Below, piece by piece: positions 46,098-57,267 of a DNA stretch of 64,000 bases. The stretch spans positions 16,952,001 through 17,016,000 of the forward strand of contig NC_059351.1 of assembly GCF_019703515.2 (NCBI RefSeq), read 5' to 3'. This stretch comes from Myxocyprinus asiaticus (Eukaryota > Chordata > Actinopteri > Cypriniformes > Catostomidae). The notes below the pieces were generated by a model, which did no database searches, had not been told where the DNA came from, and saw only the letters and a list, made by a program, of their open reading frames with translations. The translations under genes were made by a program, and so were the position numbers. Position 1 is the stretch's first letter, and every line of letters starts with the position of its first letter.

Positions 46098-47129
46098 GGC
46101 TCTTGTCAGATCTTGATGAATTTGTCAATAAGAGAGGTTTGGAAATCTTTCTAGTAATTATTACAGTGAAAACATGAACAATGTCCCACAGGGAAATATA
46201 AACCAAAGCAAGATCATGTTTTATTAATGCCTACTTTCGCTATTTCATAGCTTTTAGTTGTTAGTTGTGTAGTTACAGTTTTCAGTGTTGAAAGAATTTA
46301 AATCATTAGATCTGTACAGCAGCACCACCGCTCCTTAAACACAGAGTATGCAGCCTGCATAGGGCGCCACGTGCAGAAATGCTGTCTGTTCGCGCTCCAG
46401 TGATCTACGCGATCGCCATAGCAATAGGCATTTACACTTAACGTGGATGTTTACATGGATTTATACAGTTAATCAGCCCAAAGTAGCTGCGATAGTTTCC
46501 AGTACACCTGCAAGGGCATGGGGTAAATGTGTAAATACTGCTTACAACATGCGGGATGCAGGACAAAGCGCACTGATATTTTGCTGCAGATTTAAAAATG
46601 TACACTTAAAAATGTCACAAGAGCCCATATTTACAGAATCACCCTGAAAATGACCATCACCATGTCACAGAAAAGCCCGCATTATCATCATTAGAGCCAA
46701 AACTTACCTCAGAGTGCTGCCTTAAATTGAAGCTGAGATTTTAATCTTGAAATATCTGCTTGTCTTGGTGTTAAATGAAGGCACTGCATGACAAAACTAT
46801 TCTTTTTTCACTGTGCGGAGCAAAGAAATTGTTTCACTTCGAAGAGCTTGATTCTGCAGCAGTGATGGACTCAGCTTGAGTGACAGTCTGTGTCAGCGCG
46901 TGCAGCTGAACTTCCGCTGTCGTAAAAGTCTCATTTAATAATCTCTCAGTAAATTACACATTAATTACAATTAAATAGCCGCCCATTGTAACAAAGGAGA
47001 AGTACAAAAATTTCATTAGAAATTTACTTAGTAAAAAAGTACCCACTTTTAAACCTACTCTAAAAGTATTTTTTTTTTTCAACAAAAAAAAAATAATGAG
47101 TAAATGTAGCGTGTTACTACCCACCTCTG

Positions 47130-48063
47130 ATGAAGACCACCATTTGCCCATATGAAGTCTTGCACAAACATCAATGGAAATACGTAAGTCATGCTCTGTG
47201 CCAACTCCATAGGCGATACACATGGTCATCCTCACCATTCTCTTTCTAGCCATCTGTGCACATGCTGAGAGCCCAAATCATGGCTGTGTATGCCAGACCT
47301 GTTTTCACTTAAACATGTTGCCATCTCTATGAGAACATGGCAATGAAGTCATCCCTGTTGGCATCATAGAAACTATATCCAACTAAAACCAAAAATCAGA
47401 GTCAACATGATTTAAAAAATGTCTAATGAAGAAGAATACTTATCTTATCTAGTTGTCTGTTTTTTATGTATAAAAAATATATTTTTTTTTTCCTTTTCTT
47501 TTTTTTTTTTTATTTTTTATTTTTTTTGCTTTTAAAGTCATGTCCACACTAATAAAACATGTTTTCAGTAATGGTGTTCCAGTGAAGATGATTTTTGGAT
47601 TTTTAAAACTTCTATTGGGTATCAAAACAAGCATTTTTAAAGGAATAAAATACATATATTTTATGTCAGCTTTTCTAGCAAATATAATCACATCAAAATA
47701 AATGGAGCAAGAAGTCTTCACACGACATATTTAAAATAAATTCAAATGAGATCTGTGGTTAATGATGGAGGAAAATATCATCGGTAAGGCCATGTCCACA
47801 CTAATAACTTTTCGACTGAAAACTCAGTTTTCCATTTCCTAACATTTTTTTTAAAGTATGTGGTACTAGAGAGCATTTTCAAAAATCTTTGTTTTCGAAA
47901 ATGTAGCTCCAGTGTAGATGAGAAATGGAAACTAATCAAAATAAATGTGTTTTTAACCAAAAACTTATTGGAAAAAACCTAAAACTTAATCAGAATATTG
48001 GGTATTAAAACAAGTATTTATAAAGGATTCAACATTTATAGATTTCATTCACAAAAATCTTCA
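47130..48063. other. AT-rich DNA without gene
   Basis: No gene is supported. Two segments, near 47536 and 47790, with the wording CATGTCCACACTAATAA are fragments of a common fish DNA repeat. A T-rich run lies at 47478-47530. Confidence 0.5.
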
Positions 48064-48578
48064 TAAAGGGGCCATGACATGCCTTTTTTTCTTATTTTAA
48101 TAATTTATATTCCTTGATGTTCACTTGTAATATTAGTATATTTGTATACTAAACATTTTTTGTATACTAAACATTCTTATTCTGACCCTCTGTCAGAAAT
48201 GCTTGGTTTTGGTGCTGCTTCTTTTCAAGACTTGATGGTAAACAGCCACTGTTATGATGGGCTCTTTGCTCTTGACTCACCTGACATCTCACTGCTCTCC
48301 GCTGCTGGGCGGGGCTACGGAAGTGATAAGGTAAAGTAGGTATTGATGTGTTGTTCTGGAGGTTGTCAGATGCAAATGTCTACCACAGTGTGACATCACA
48401 ATGTGGAGTAGAGAACGGGTCATTTTGGCAGCTTGGTTTCAACAAATGCTCTTTCTGCAGTGAGGAGGAAGTTTTGAGTTCTGAAACATACAGTATGTTT
48501 TCATAGTACCATTACCTCTTATAAGGTATGTCAAAAGCTCAAGGAAAATGTTATTTCTCATGTCATGACCCCTTTAAG
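48064..48578. mobile_element. MITE with AAAGGGG ends
   Basis: The left end reads TAAAGGGGCCATGACATG and the right end CATGTCATGACCCCTTTA, an inverted repeat with one mismatch. There is no coding capacity. I cannot assign the superfamily, and the target duplication is ambiguous (TTAA or TAA-like). Confidence 0.75.
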
Positions 48579-49639
48579 AAAAATAATAAGAAAGTTCTTA
48601 GAAGATGAGAATGGCAGTATTTTCGGGAATACAAGATATTCCTAAAGTCAGAAATTAAGGAAAAAATAGCAGTTAAGATGAATTTTAATCTAATTTTTTC
48701 ATGAATCTGGACCCAGCAGAAGCAAAAAAAAAAACAAAAAACAAAAAAAAAAAAAAAAGGCACAATTTTTAATGTTCTGCTAAAACCTAAGTCCAGCCTT
48801 GGTCGCCAAGATTGTCGGTTATCTAAAAATTTATCTGAGAAAAGTACAAAACTAAATCAAAACTAGTATGATGACGCATGGGATCAAATTGCATGTAAAG
48901 CACTCATTTCTCTAAAGCTACAATAATGAGTTTTGCCATAGTCAAAGGTATGGCAAAGAGAGACTAACTTAAAGCTGAATCACACTGTACAACATCAGTT
49001 TGGAGTAGGCATGGGCAATTTTGAAAATTTGTCTACTTAATTACTCAATGTTAGTTAGTACAAAAAGTCACGGTGCGCTGTGTTGGAGCTAGTTGCTATG
49101 ATTATTCAGACCGCAAGGTACCACTGAAAATCATGACATTATCAATAACAAAATTAAAAATAAGGCCCGTCTGAGACATTTTTGTGTATATTTGTTGCTG
49201 GATTTAGAATTTAGTGAAAAGTCACATCACACATAATCATTATCTATTATTGTTTTCATGATCGATCATTGCTGTCACTTCTGAGTACTCAAGTACTCAT
49301 GCATCGCTAGTTTGTTGTGTTTTTTTCTTTGTGAAACTGCTAAGTCTACACTGCATATAAAATACAGTGAGATTCCCTTCAGTGTAAGAATCACTCTCTC
49401 TTATTTGCCTCTTCTTTCACTTTCAATTTGGTGGATGTGAGGGGTTGTCAGTCGCGCAAGTGTGTCTATCATGCGCGCCAGTGTTTTTGATGGTATTACT
49501 CCAGCGCACTCACATTAGGGTTATGGCTAGCGTACCAGCTTTTCCCGTTTTTTGACTATTCAGATGTTTTGCTGGACATTTTAGTCAGAGGCACAGCTGT
49601 GTTGTTTAAGCAGGCTATGAGACGCAAGCGAGGGAAATG
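48579..49639. other. AT-rich DNA without recognisable gene
   Basis: An A-rich run lies at 48725-48760. The part from about 49430 may be LINE 5' untranslated sequence leading into the element at 49640. No other feature. Confidence 0.5.
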
Positions 49640-49646
49640 AGCCTGC

Positions 49647-50910
49647 GTGCTAGTCAAGCTCAGTCAGTGCGGTTTTCAAACAGCACTGCTGAGTATTCAT
49701 CTAGCGAATCTCCACTTTCTTCCTAACAAAACAGATGAACTACATCTCACCCAAACAAACAAGGACTTTTCAAACTCTGCTGCCTTGTGCTTCACAGAAA
49801 CCTGGCTGAGTGAAGCCATTCCGGACAGCGTGTTAAATCTGCCGGGCTTCCAGCTGTTCAGAGTGGATCGCATTGTGGAGTTAACGGGGAAAACGAGAGG
49901 CGGTGGAACATGCTTTTACATCAGTGAAAGTTGGTGTACAGAGGTAAGAACGTTTAAGAATGTGCTGTACTAATTTGGAAACACTCTTTATCAATTGTAA
50001 GCCTTTCTATTCACCGCAGGAGTTTTCCTCATTTCTTCTGGTGAGTGTTTATATTACTCCACAAGCATGTGAGCGCAGCGCAGCAACAGCTGGCTGATCA
50101 GATCACAGACACAGAATAACAATACCCAGACTCACTTATTATTATTCTCTGTGATTTTAACAAAGCCAACCTCACCCGTGAACTGCCAAAATACAGACAG
50201 CACATTACATGCCCCACCAAAGACAGAAATATACCAGATCACTGCTACACAACATTAAAGGATGCATATCGCTCTGTCCCTAGAGCAGCTTTGGGACTCT
50301 CTGATCACTGTCTGGTTCATCTTCTCCTGACCTATAGGCAGAAACTAAAATCAGCTAAACCTGTAGTAAGGAATGTAAAGAGACAGACCAATGAAGCAGA
50401 GCTGGAACTACAACCCTGCTTTGACTGCACTGATTGGAGTGTTTTTGAAGCTGCAGACACCAATCTGGATGGGCTCACAAATACTGTGACATCATATATC
50501 AGTTTCTGTGAGGACATGTGCATTCCTACTAGGACTTATTTAACGTTCAACAATGACAAACCATGGTTTACAGCTAAACTCAGGCAGCTTCGTCTGGCCA
50601 AAGAGGATGCTTACAGAAGTGGGGATAAAATAGTGTACAATTAGGCCAGAAACACACTGACAAAAGAGATTAGAGTGGCTAAAAGAAGCTACTCTGAGAA
50701 GCTGAAAAGCAACTTTTCATCTAACGACCCTGCATCAGTGTGGAAAGGCCTGAAAGACATTACTCACTACAAGACCTCATCCCCCAACAACGACCTGAAT
50801 GTGTTTTATTGTAGATTTGAAAAGCTCAGTTTCACACCTGTTCTGACCTTCACCTCACACAAACATCAACACCTCCTGCAACCACGCCCCCCCCCCCCCC
50901 CGGCAGAGGA
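49647..50910 (+). pseudogene. Rex1-like LINE endonuclease and linker, broken
   Basis: The endonuclease reads LHFLPNKTDELHL, then ALCFTETWLSEAIPDSVLNL (catalytic Glu in TETWL) and RGGGTCFYISESWC, before the frame breaks near 49970. After a shifted middle with DFNKANL-like wording (about 50155), the end reads LGLSDHCLVHLLLTYRQKL, with the SDH motif. The linker (DPASVWKGLKDITHYK; FYCRFEK) follows after an in-frame TAG at 50642-50644. A C-run at 50887-50900 may mark another break. Confidence 0.75.
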
Positions 50911-51785
50911 TGTGTGCCAGGTCTTCAGAAACAAAATACAAGGAAAGCACAGGGCCCAGATGGTGTTTCACCCACTTGTCTAAAATCCTGTGCTGACCAG
51001 CTGGCCCCCAACTTCACACAGATCTTCAACAGATCACTGGAGCAGTGTGAAGTTCCCTGCTGCTTCAAATGCTCCACCATCATCCCTGTCCCAAATAAGA
51101 AACCCAAAATCACAGGACTTAATGACTACAGACCCATGGCTCTGATGTCTAAGTTCATGAAGAAATTTGAGAGACTGGTGTTGGCTCACCTGAAGGACAT
51201 CACTGGACCCTGTCTGGATCCCCTTCAATTTGCTTATCGAGCAAACAGGTCTGTGGATGACGCAGTCAACATGGGATTGCATCATATCATGCAATATCTG
51301 CACAGACCAGGGACATATGCAAGGATTCTTTTTGTGGACTTCAGTTCGGCTTTCAACACCATCATCCCAGCTATACTCCGGACTAAATTAAACCAACTCT
51401 CAGTTCCTACCTCTATCTGTCAGTGGATCACCAGCTTTCTGACAGGCAGCAGTTAGTGAGACTGGGGAAATTTACTTCCAGCACCTGTACGATCAGCACT
51501 GGTGCGCCCCAGGGATATGTACTCTCCCCACTACTCTTCTCCCTGTACACAAATGACTGCACCCCCAAGGACCCCTCTGTCAAGCTCCTGAAGTTTGCAG
51601 ACAACACTACTGTCATCAGCCTCATCCAGGATGACGATGAGTCTGCATACAGAAGGGAAGTTGAACAGCTGGCTGTCTGGTGCAGTCAAAACAACCTGGA
51701 GCTGAACACACTCAAAACAGTCATCAACAATCATACCATGGTGCAAATCACTGAGATCACATTTTTTCCACATTCTGATGGTTGA
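50910..51785 (+). pseudogene. Rex1-like LINE reverse transcriptase, broken
   Basis: RT motifs are [19 protein letters not shown], then [37 protein letters not shown], and [15 protein letters not shown] (catalytic Asp), followed after a frameshift near 51450 by STGAPQGYVLSPLLFSLYTN. The catalytic box reads KFADNTTVI, FADN instead of FADD (GACAAC at 51600-51605). The frame ends soon after, where Tc1-type sequence begins, so the thumb and C-terminus are missing. Confidence 0.8.
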
Positions 51786-51789
51786 TGTG

Positions 51790-52131
51790 AAAATTAACTG
51801 AAGCTCCTGACCTGCATCTGTGTGATTTTATGCACCGCACTGCTGCCACACGATTGGCTGATTAGATAGTTGCATGTATGATTGTTGGTGTCAGATGGTC
51901 TGGTTTGAGTATTTCTGTAAATGCTGATCTCCTGGGATTTTCACGCACAACAGTCTCTAGAATTTACTCAGAATGGTGCCAAAAACAAACAAACCAAAAA
52001 CAAACATCCAGTGAGTGGCAGTTCTGCAGATGGAAATGCCTTGTTGATGAGAGAGGTCAACAGAGAATGGCAGCACGAGGGGGACCTACACAATATTAGG
52101 CAGGCATTTTTAATGTTGTGGCTGATCGGTG
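51790..52131 (+). mobile_element. Tc1-type fragment inside the LINE
   Basis: It contains the N-terminal DNA-binding part of a transposase (LLGFSRTTVSRIYSEWCQK; KCLVDERGQQRMA, 51878-52090), related to the fragment at 18806-19120, and ends in a terminal-repeat-like AATGTTGTGGCTGATCGGTGTA. The right end sits against TA. The left end is not resolved, and the catalytic domain is missing. Confidence 0.65.
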
Positions 52132-52329
52132 TATATATATTTGTCTTATTGTGTATTTCTATATATAATTTTTCTATTCATTTTTATTTTTATTCTATTT
52201 TTTTATTATCTCTGTCTAATTGTTGTATTGTTTGTGCACTGGAAGCTTCTGTCACCAAGACAAATTCCTTGTATGTGTAAGCATACTTGTCAAAAAAGCT
52301 AATTCTGATTCTGATTCTGAAGATTGCAT

Positions 52330-52686
52330 GTCTAAACAAAGATTTTTTTGGGGGGGGATGGGGGGGGTTGTTGTTGGTTTGGCAAACAGTCTAGTCTTTT
52401 CTGATTTAGGATATGTTTAGGCACTGGTTCCATGGCCCCTAACTAGTGCACATACTTCCACACATGATGCTGTGCTGGAGCTCATATGGGTAAAATGAGT
52501 TTGAATCTTATTTGTAAACATATTATGATTCCCTTCCCCTCTTTCTCCTGTCTTCTTTATGAATAAAAATGGCAAATAGGGTAATAATAATAATAATAGG
52601 TATTATTATTATTATTATTATTATTATTGTATGTTCAAGCATAAATAAAGGTAACTGGTCTTATTGTGCACAATTCATACAGTGAA
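52330..52686. other. Spacer with trinucleotide repeats
   Basis: A G-rich run lies at about 52348-52366 and AAT/ATT trinucleotide runs at 52580-52628. No gene. Confidence 0.55.
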
Positions 52687-53141
52687 TGTCAGGGTTTTGG
52701 ACTTATTGTTCTTTGTTTTAGCTACTTGAGGGCCTCATTGGTCTCTCTTATGTCGTTTTTTTCCCTGTGTGTCATTATCATTATTGCTGTCACCTGTGTC
52801 TTGTTCCCCTGTGTGTATTTAAGTTGGTTTGTTCCCTTGCTTCAGTGCTTGGTGTTTAGTTGTTCTAGACAAGCTACCTGTGTAACTGTTCCTGTGTTTC
52901 TTCCCTGTGAATTTTTCTATGCAAATTATTATGATTATATTTTTTGCACTTTGGATATGATATTTTTGCTGTGGATTTCTCTATTGGATTTTGCTGTGGA
53001 TTTATATTTTTACCTTGTGGATTCTCTTTGCTTTTGTTTGCACTCTTACCCAATTGGATTTTTTAATAAACTCTTTTTTGAACATTCACTATGTTTCTGA
53101 GTAGCCTTTGCAAGTTGGGTTCACTGCCTCTCCTGTGATCA
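52687..53141 (+). repeat. 5' LTR of sushi-like element 1
   Basis: It starts TGTCAGGGTTTTGGAC and carries an AATAAA signal near 53066. The part 52846-53141 aligns with 56330-56673 (shared wording GTTTCTTCCCTGTG; TTTTGCTGTGGATTTATATT; CTGAGTAGCCTTTGCAA). The exact 3' edge is uncertain by about 20 bases. Confidence 0.7.
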
Positions 53142-53950
53142 GTGGTCGTGAAGCATCTAAGTGGTGTCTATTCCACCAGATAGGTAGCCTCAACGTAGCT
53201 GAATCTGACACCCAGTTTCGCACCATCACGGCAGGGAATGGCTGGAACGACGAGGATCTCACGGTGTGCTTCAAGCCTAACTTGCCACACGAGAGCCCAC
53301 AGACAACCCGAGGCCCTCACTGACCAGGCAGTGTGGCTGGACAATCGACTCAAAGAGAGACAGCTGACCCGTAGTCCCTCTGACCATCCCCAAGTAAGTC
53401 CCAGAGCGCTGGATCGTCCAGGTCCCTCAGAGAGATCACTGTTGCTCCAAGAAGCCACCAAACCCATGCAACTGAGGAGCACTCGGATCTCTCCTTTGGA
53501 ACGAGACCGTCATATGAGGAATCAGTGCTGCTTATACTCTGGTCAGCACGGGCACTTTCGTTCAGTCTGTCCTGAGCTCTTGGGAAAAGCCCAATCATGT
53601 CCAATCAGGGGAGGACTGTGACTGGAGTCACCCAAACCCCTCCATCCACCAACTCAGGACTTTACCTGCCTGGCATGCTCTCATTGAATGATCAGCAATA
53701 CTCCCTTCAGGCTTTGGATTCCAGTGCAGCAGGTAATTTCATGGACATTTCTTTAGCTGAGAGCCTCAAAATCCCTAGTCATTCCCTCTCTTCTCCTTTG
53801 GTGGTAATTACTCTGGATGGAAGACCTCTGAGTCATGGGAAGTTTTCCCATCAAACTTCCTCTCCCAACATCGAATGGTCCACTGGCACTATCCTCGAGT
53901 GGGGCCCAACATGTCATGCAACCTGTCTCTTCCCAAGTTCCCATCCCTGA
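53142..53950 (+). pseudogene. Sushi-like gag C-terminus and protease, broken
   Basis: The gag tail (53238-53621) ends in a zinc knuckle, CLYSGQHGHFRSVC, where the second Cys of CX2C has become Ser. Most of the capsid part of gag is absent, so the region between LTR and knuckle is deleted. Protease follows in another frame (53597-53874), with ALDSSAAGNFMDISLAESL; the usual DSG active site reads DSS. Another frame change comes at about 53875. These losses would stop particle formation and processing. Confidence 0.7.
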
Positions 53951-54008
53951 GTCTCAAGATTCCCAATAACTTTCTCGAGTCCTCGCCCAGTACCATTGTC
54001 TCAAGGAA

Positions 54009-55205
54009 GTGTTCAGCAAGCGGAGATCCACCACCCTACCACCACACCATCCATATGACAGCACCATTGACCTGCTCTCAGGCACGTGTCCCCCTAGAGG
54101 TCACATCTTCTCTCTATCGACTCCAGAGAGGACCGCTATGAACAAGTATATTAAGAATGCCCTTGCTTTTGGATTAATTCGTCCCTCCACCTCTCCCACT
54201 GGCACTGGATTTTTCTTCATGAGCAAGAAGGATGGTGGTCTACGTCCGTGCATTGATTACCGAGGTCTTAACAGGATCATGGTCCGTAACCACTATCCCT
54301 TGCCACTCATGGCCACTACCTTTGAACTACTACAGGGGGCTTCCATCTTCACCAAACTTGACTTGCATAATGCATACCACCTCGTGAGCATCAGGCAAGG
54401 AGATGAGTGGAAGACCGTGTTTAACACCCCTACTGGCCACTACGAGTACCAGGGCATACACTTTGACCTCACCAACACCCCTGCAGTGTTCCAGGCTCCA
54501 ATAAACAATGTGCTCAGAGACATGCTTAACCAATTTGTTTCCGTTTACCTGGACAACATCTTGGTTTTCTCGAGTTCCATCCACGAGCATGTTGAGCATG
54601 TCAGCATGGTCCTTTGGTGCCTTCTCGCTAAGCCTGAGAAGTGTGAGTTCCACGTGTTCCAAGTGCATTTCCTGGGGTTCATCATTACCACAGGTAACAT
54701 CCAGATAGATCCTAAGAAAGTTCAAGCAGTGATTGATTGGCCCATTCCAACTTCAGTTAAGGAGGTGCAGCAGTTCCTAGGTTTTGAGAACTTTTATCGC
54801 AAATTCATATGCAATTTCAGCTCTGTGGCGGTCCCACTCTTTGCTCTCACCAAGAGTAAAAGTTCTGGTTTTCATTGGACCTCTGAAGCTGAGACTGCTT
54901 TTAAGGAGCTTAAGCATTGTTTTACCTCTGCTCCTATCCTGACTCTTCCTGATTCCGACCGGCCATTCGTTGTGGAGGTGGACACCTCTGATGTCAGGAC
55001 TGGCGCTGTCCTCTCTCAGAGGGGGAGGACAAAAAACTTCACCCATGTGCCTTCCTTATCCCATTGCCATTCACCGACAGAGAGGAACTATGATGTGGGG
55101 GACCGAGAGTTACTGGCCATCAAACTAACTCTAGAGTGGAGGCATTGGCTTGAAGGGGCTCAGCACCCGTTTCAGGTACTCACTGACTTCAAGAACCTGC
55201 AGTAC
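54009..55205 (+). pseudogene. Sushi-like RT and RNase H
   Basis: A long open frame (54009-55289) covers [18 protein letters not shown], then [40 protein letters not shown] (catalytic Asp) and [12 protein letters not shown], where the box YLDD reads YLDN (54546-54557). The tether [15 protein letters not shown] leads to RNase [38 protein letters not shown] and [10 protein letters not shown]. Here the frame enters the SINE at 55206 and ends inside it. It is catalytically dead at the RT box despite the long frame. Confidence 0.85.
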
Positions 55206-55604
55206 AGGGGCCTGGGTAGCTCAGTGGTAAAAGAAGCTAGCTACCACCCCTGGAGTTCGTTCATTCAAATCCCAGGGCATGCTGAGTGACTCCAGCCAGG
55301 TCTTCTAAGCAACCAAATTGGCCCGGTTGCTAGGGAGGGTAGAGTCACATGGGGTCCTCCTCTTGGTCGCTATAATGTGGTTCGTTCTCGGTGGGGCGCG
55401 TGGTGAGTTGAGCGCGGGTGGCGTGAAGCCTCCACACGTGCTATGTCTCCATGGTAATGCGCTCAACAAGCCACGTGATAAGATGCGTGGGTTGATGGTC
55501 TCAGATGCAGAGGCAACTGGGATTCATCCTCTGCCACCCAGATTGAGGCAAATCACTACGCGACCACGAGGACTTAAAAAGCATTTTGAAAAAAAAAAAA
55601 AAAA
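55206..55604 (+). mobile_element. tRNA-derived SINE inserted in RNase H
   Basis: It begins AGGGGCCTGGGTAGCTCAG and ends in a poly-A run (55589-55606). It is flanked by a 15-bp target duplication with one mismatch, AAGAACCTGCAGTAC at 55191-55205 and AAGAACCTTCAGTAC at 55605-55619. It is the same family as 14091-14560. The retrotransposon frame resumes after it with IQQAKRLNP. Confidence 0.95.
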
Positions 55605-56370
55605 AAGAACCTTCAGTACATCCAGCAGGCCAAACGACTCAATCCCTGTCAAACACGCTTGTCCCTATTGTTCAACTGGTTTCAGTTCATCTTGTCTTAC
55701 CGTCCAGCCTTCTCTTGTTTCTGGCACACTTTCTGTCAGCTCATTGGGACTACAGCGAGCTTATCCTCTGGTTACTGCCCTAAATCAAATGGCCAGACAG
55801 AGAGGCTTAACTAGGATTTGGAGACAACCCTGAGGTGCATGTCAGCGAACAACCCATCTATCTGGTCATCCTATGTTATGTGGGATGAATACGCCCACAA
55901 CACTCTGCGCTCCTCGGCCACCACTCTGTCTCCGTTCGAGTGTCAGTTTGGGTTTGGGTTTCCAGAAAGAACCTGCCCCTGTGAATGGAGTCTTGCAAGT
56001 TGACCCAGCACTACATTGGTCCCTTCAAGGTGGCAAGGAAAGCCAACCCTGTTACTTACCGGTTATACTTATCCAGATCCCTGAGAATTAACCCCACATT
56101 TTATGTCTCCTTTCTAAAACCTGTTTTGTCTTCTTTTACTCTGGCAGGTAGACCGCCCCCTCCTCCAAGAAGCATCGGAGGCCAGCCAGCTTACATGGCC
56201 CACCGGATATTGGATTCCTGCTGTGTTCAACGATCACTTCAGTATCTGGTGGACTGGGAAAGCTATGGCCCCGAGAAGCGCTCCTGGGTTCCGGCCCAGG
56301 ACATCTTTGACCCTGAATTAATTAGGGTATTCCATGCCCACTGTGCTGTTTATCTGTTCTAAGTCAAGCT
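55605..56370 (+). pseudogene. Sushi-like RNase H end, integrase remnant, chromodomain
   Basis: After the SINE the RNase H end is readable ([20 protein letters not shown]). It jumps straight to the integrase core end, [19 protein letters not shown], then NGQTERLN with the catalytic Glu, so the zinc finger and the first two catalytic Asp are deleted. Next come EYAHNTLRSSATTLSPFE and the C-terminal [19 protein letters not shown]. The chromodomain is [20 protein letters not shown], then [18 protein letters not shown] (about 56190-56335). Frames change several times. Confidence 0.75.
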
Positions 56371-56673
56371 ACCTGTACAACTGTTCCTGTGTTTCTTCCC
56401 TGTGGATTTTTCTATGCAAGTTTTTCTTTGTGGATTATATTTTTTGCCCTTTGGATATTATATTTTTGCTGTGGATTTCTCTGTTGGATTTTGCTGTGGA
56501 TTTATATTTTTGCCTTGTGGATTTCTCTTTGCTTTTGTATGCACTATTTCCCGATTGGATTATATTTTTGTTTTTTTACCTGTTTAGATTTTTCAGCTCA
56601 CAAGTTTTTTTAACATTTATGCTATTTCTGAGTAGCCTTTGCAAAGTGGGCTCACTGCCTAAACTGTGGCTGA
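56341..56673 (+). repeat. 3' LTR of sushi-like element 1, 5'-truncated
   Basis: It matches the downstream two thirds of the 5' LTR and follows directly after the chromodomain frame. The first roughly 160 bases are missing. Many differences from the other LTR show an old insertion. Open frames here are shadows. Confidence 0.7.
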
Positions 56674-57267
56674 CCGGTTGAATATCTAGTTCCCAAACCG
56701 TCGACCTGAGTTCAAGCCTTGGCTCTGACAGTGTACTTATTTTCCAAAAAATACAAAATGTTAATCTTCATAATCTTTTTAAAAAATGTAATAACTTGCT
56801 CCGCCACAGAAATAACAGACAGCACTTTTAATTTTCAAGCCCTCCCCTCCAACTACTAGTTTTACAGAAACCATTTTTCCCAAATCAAATCAATACCCCA
56901 TGCATAAAATTAAGTACTGCCCTGCATTTATTTTATTTTTTTCCCCTTTAAATATCCTGTTTCACTCTGAAATGTTGCATCATGGAAATGGGTTCCAAAC
57001 GCCGCTTCAAATTGACTTTAAGAGAAGTTATGTCATTAACACGTACAAGCTTCGTCTACAAGCACGATATTTTTTAACTATATGTAACGCAAAACATAAT
57101 GTATTAATTATATTCTATGGCCATGCACAACACAAGGGGTATTGTGGATTTATTAATGACACCACTGGGCTTTTTAAAGCTGCAATGTGTAAATTTTGCA
57201 CCCCTAGCAGAACCAAACGGAATTGCAAAAATAATTGTATGGAGGTCAAGATTTTCAGGGTTGTTTC
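56674..57267. other. AT-rich DNA without gene
   Basis: No gene is supported. GCACCCCTAGCAGAACCAAA near 57200 is part of a common fish repeat. Confidence 0.5.

Larger units (their letters stand above)
40297..47129 (+). mobile_element. hAT-like element split by a gypsy insertion
   Basis: The left end is CAGAGTTGGGCAGAGTAGCC; the right end reads TTACTACCCACCTCTG, an imperfect inverted repeat. It is flanked by ATGAATAC and ATGAAGAC (7 of 8 matching, 40289-40296 and 47130-47137). The Gmr1-like retrotransposon 40364-45391 lies inside, near its left end; without it the element is about 1.8 kb. A foldback-MITE derivative is at 45690-46097. It has no transposase. An inverted truncated copy is at 5880-7320. 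Confidence 0.75.
49640..52320 (+). mobile_element. Rex1-like LINE with short-repeat tail
   Basis: This is a plus-strand non-LTR element: endonuclease (49647-50340), linker (50340-50910), RT (50910-51770), then a 3' tail ending with GATTCTGATTCTGATTCTGA repeats (about 52300-52320) after TGTGTAAGCATACTTGTCAA. A Tc1-type fragment interrupts the region between RT and tail (51790-52131), and the end of RT and the C-terminus are missing. Clade assignment (Rex1/CR1 group) is from family knowledge. Confidence 0.78.
52687..56673 (+). mobile_element. Sushi-like chromovirus gypsy element, decayed
   Basis: This is a plus-strand Ty3/gypsy element with a 5' LTR (52687-53141), gag remnant, protease, RT-RNase H, deleted integrase, a C-terminal chromodomain, and a partial 3' LTR (about 56341-56673). 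The usual RT-RH-INT order and the chromodomain identify the chromovirus (sushi-like) lineage. A SINE (55206-55604) splits RNase H. Integrase lost its N-terminal half. Multiple frameshifts and a mutated RT box mean it is dead. Confidence 0.85.

Noticed and set aside
53108..53323. Independent gene upstream of the sushi-like protease
   Set aside because: It overlaps the LTR edge and decayed gag in the element's orientation; no separate features.
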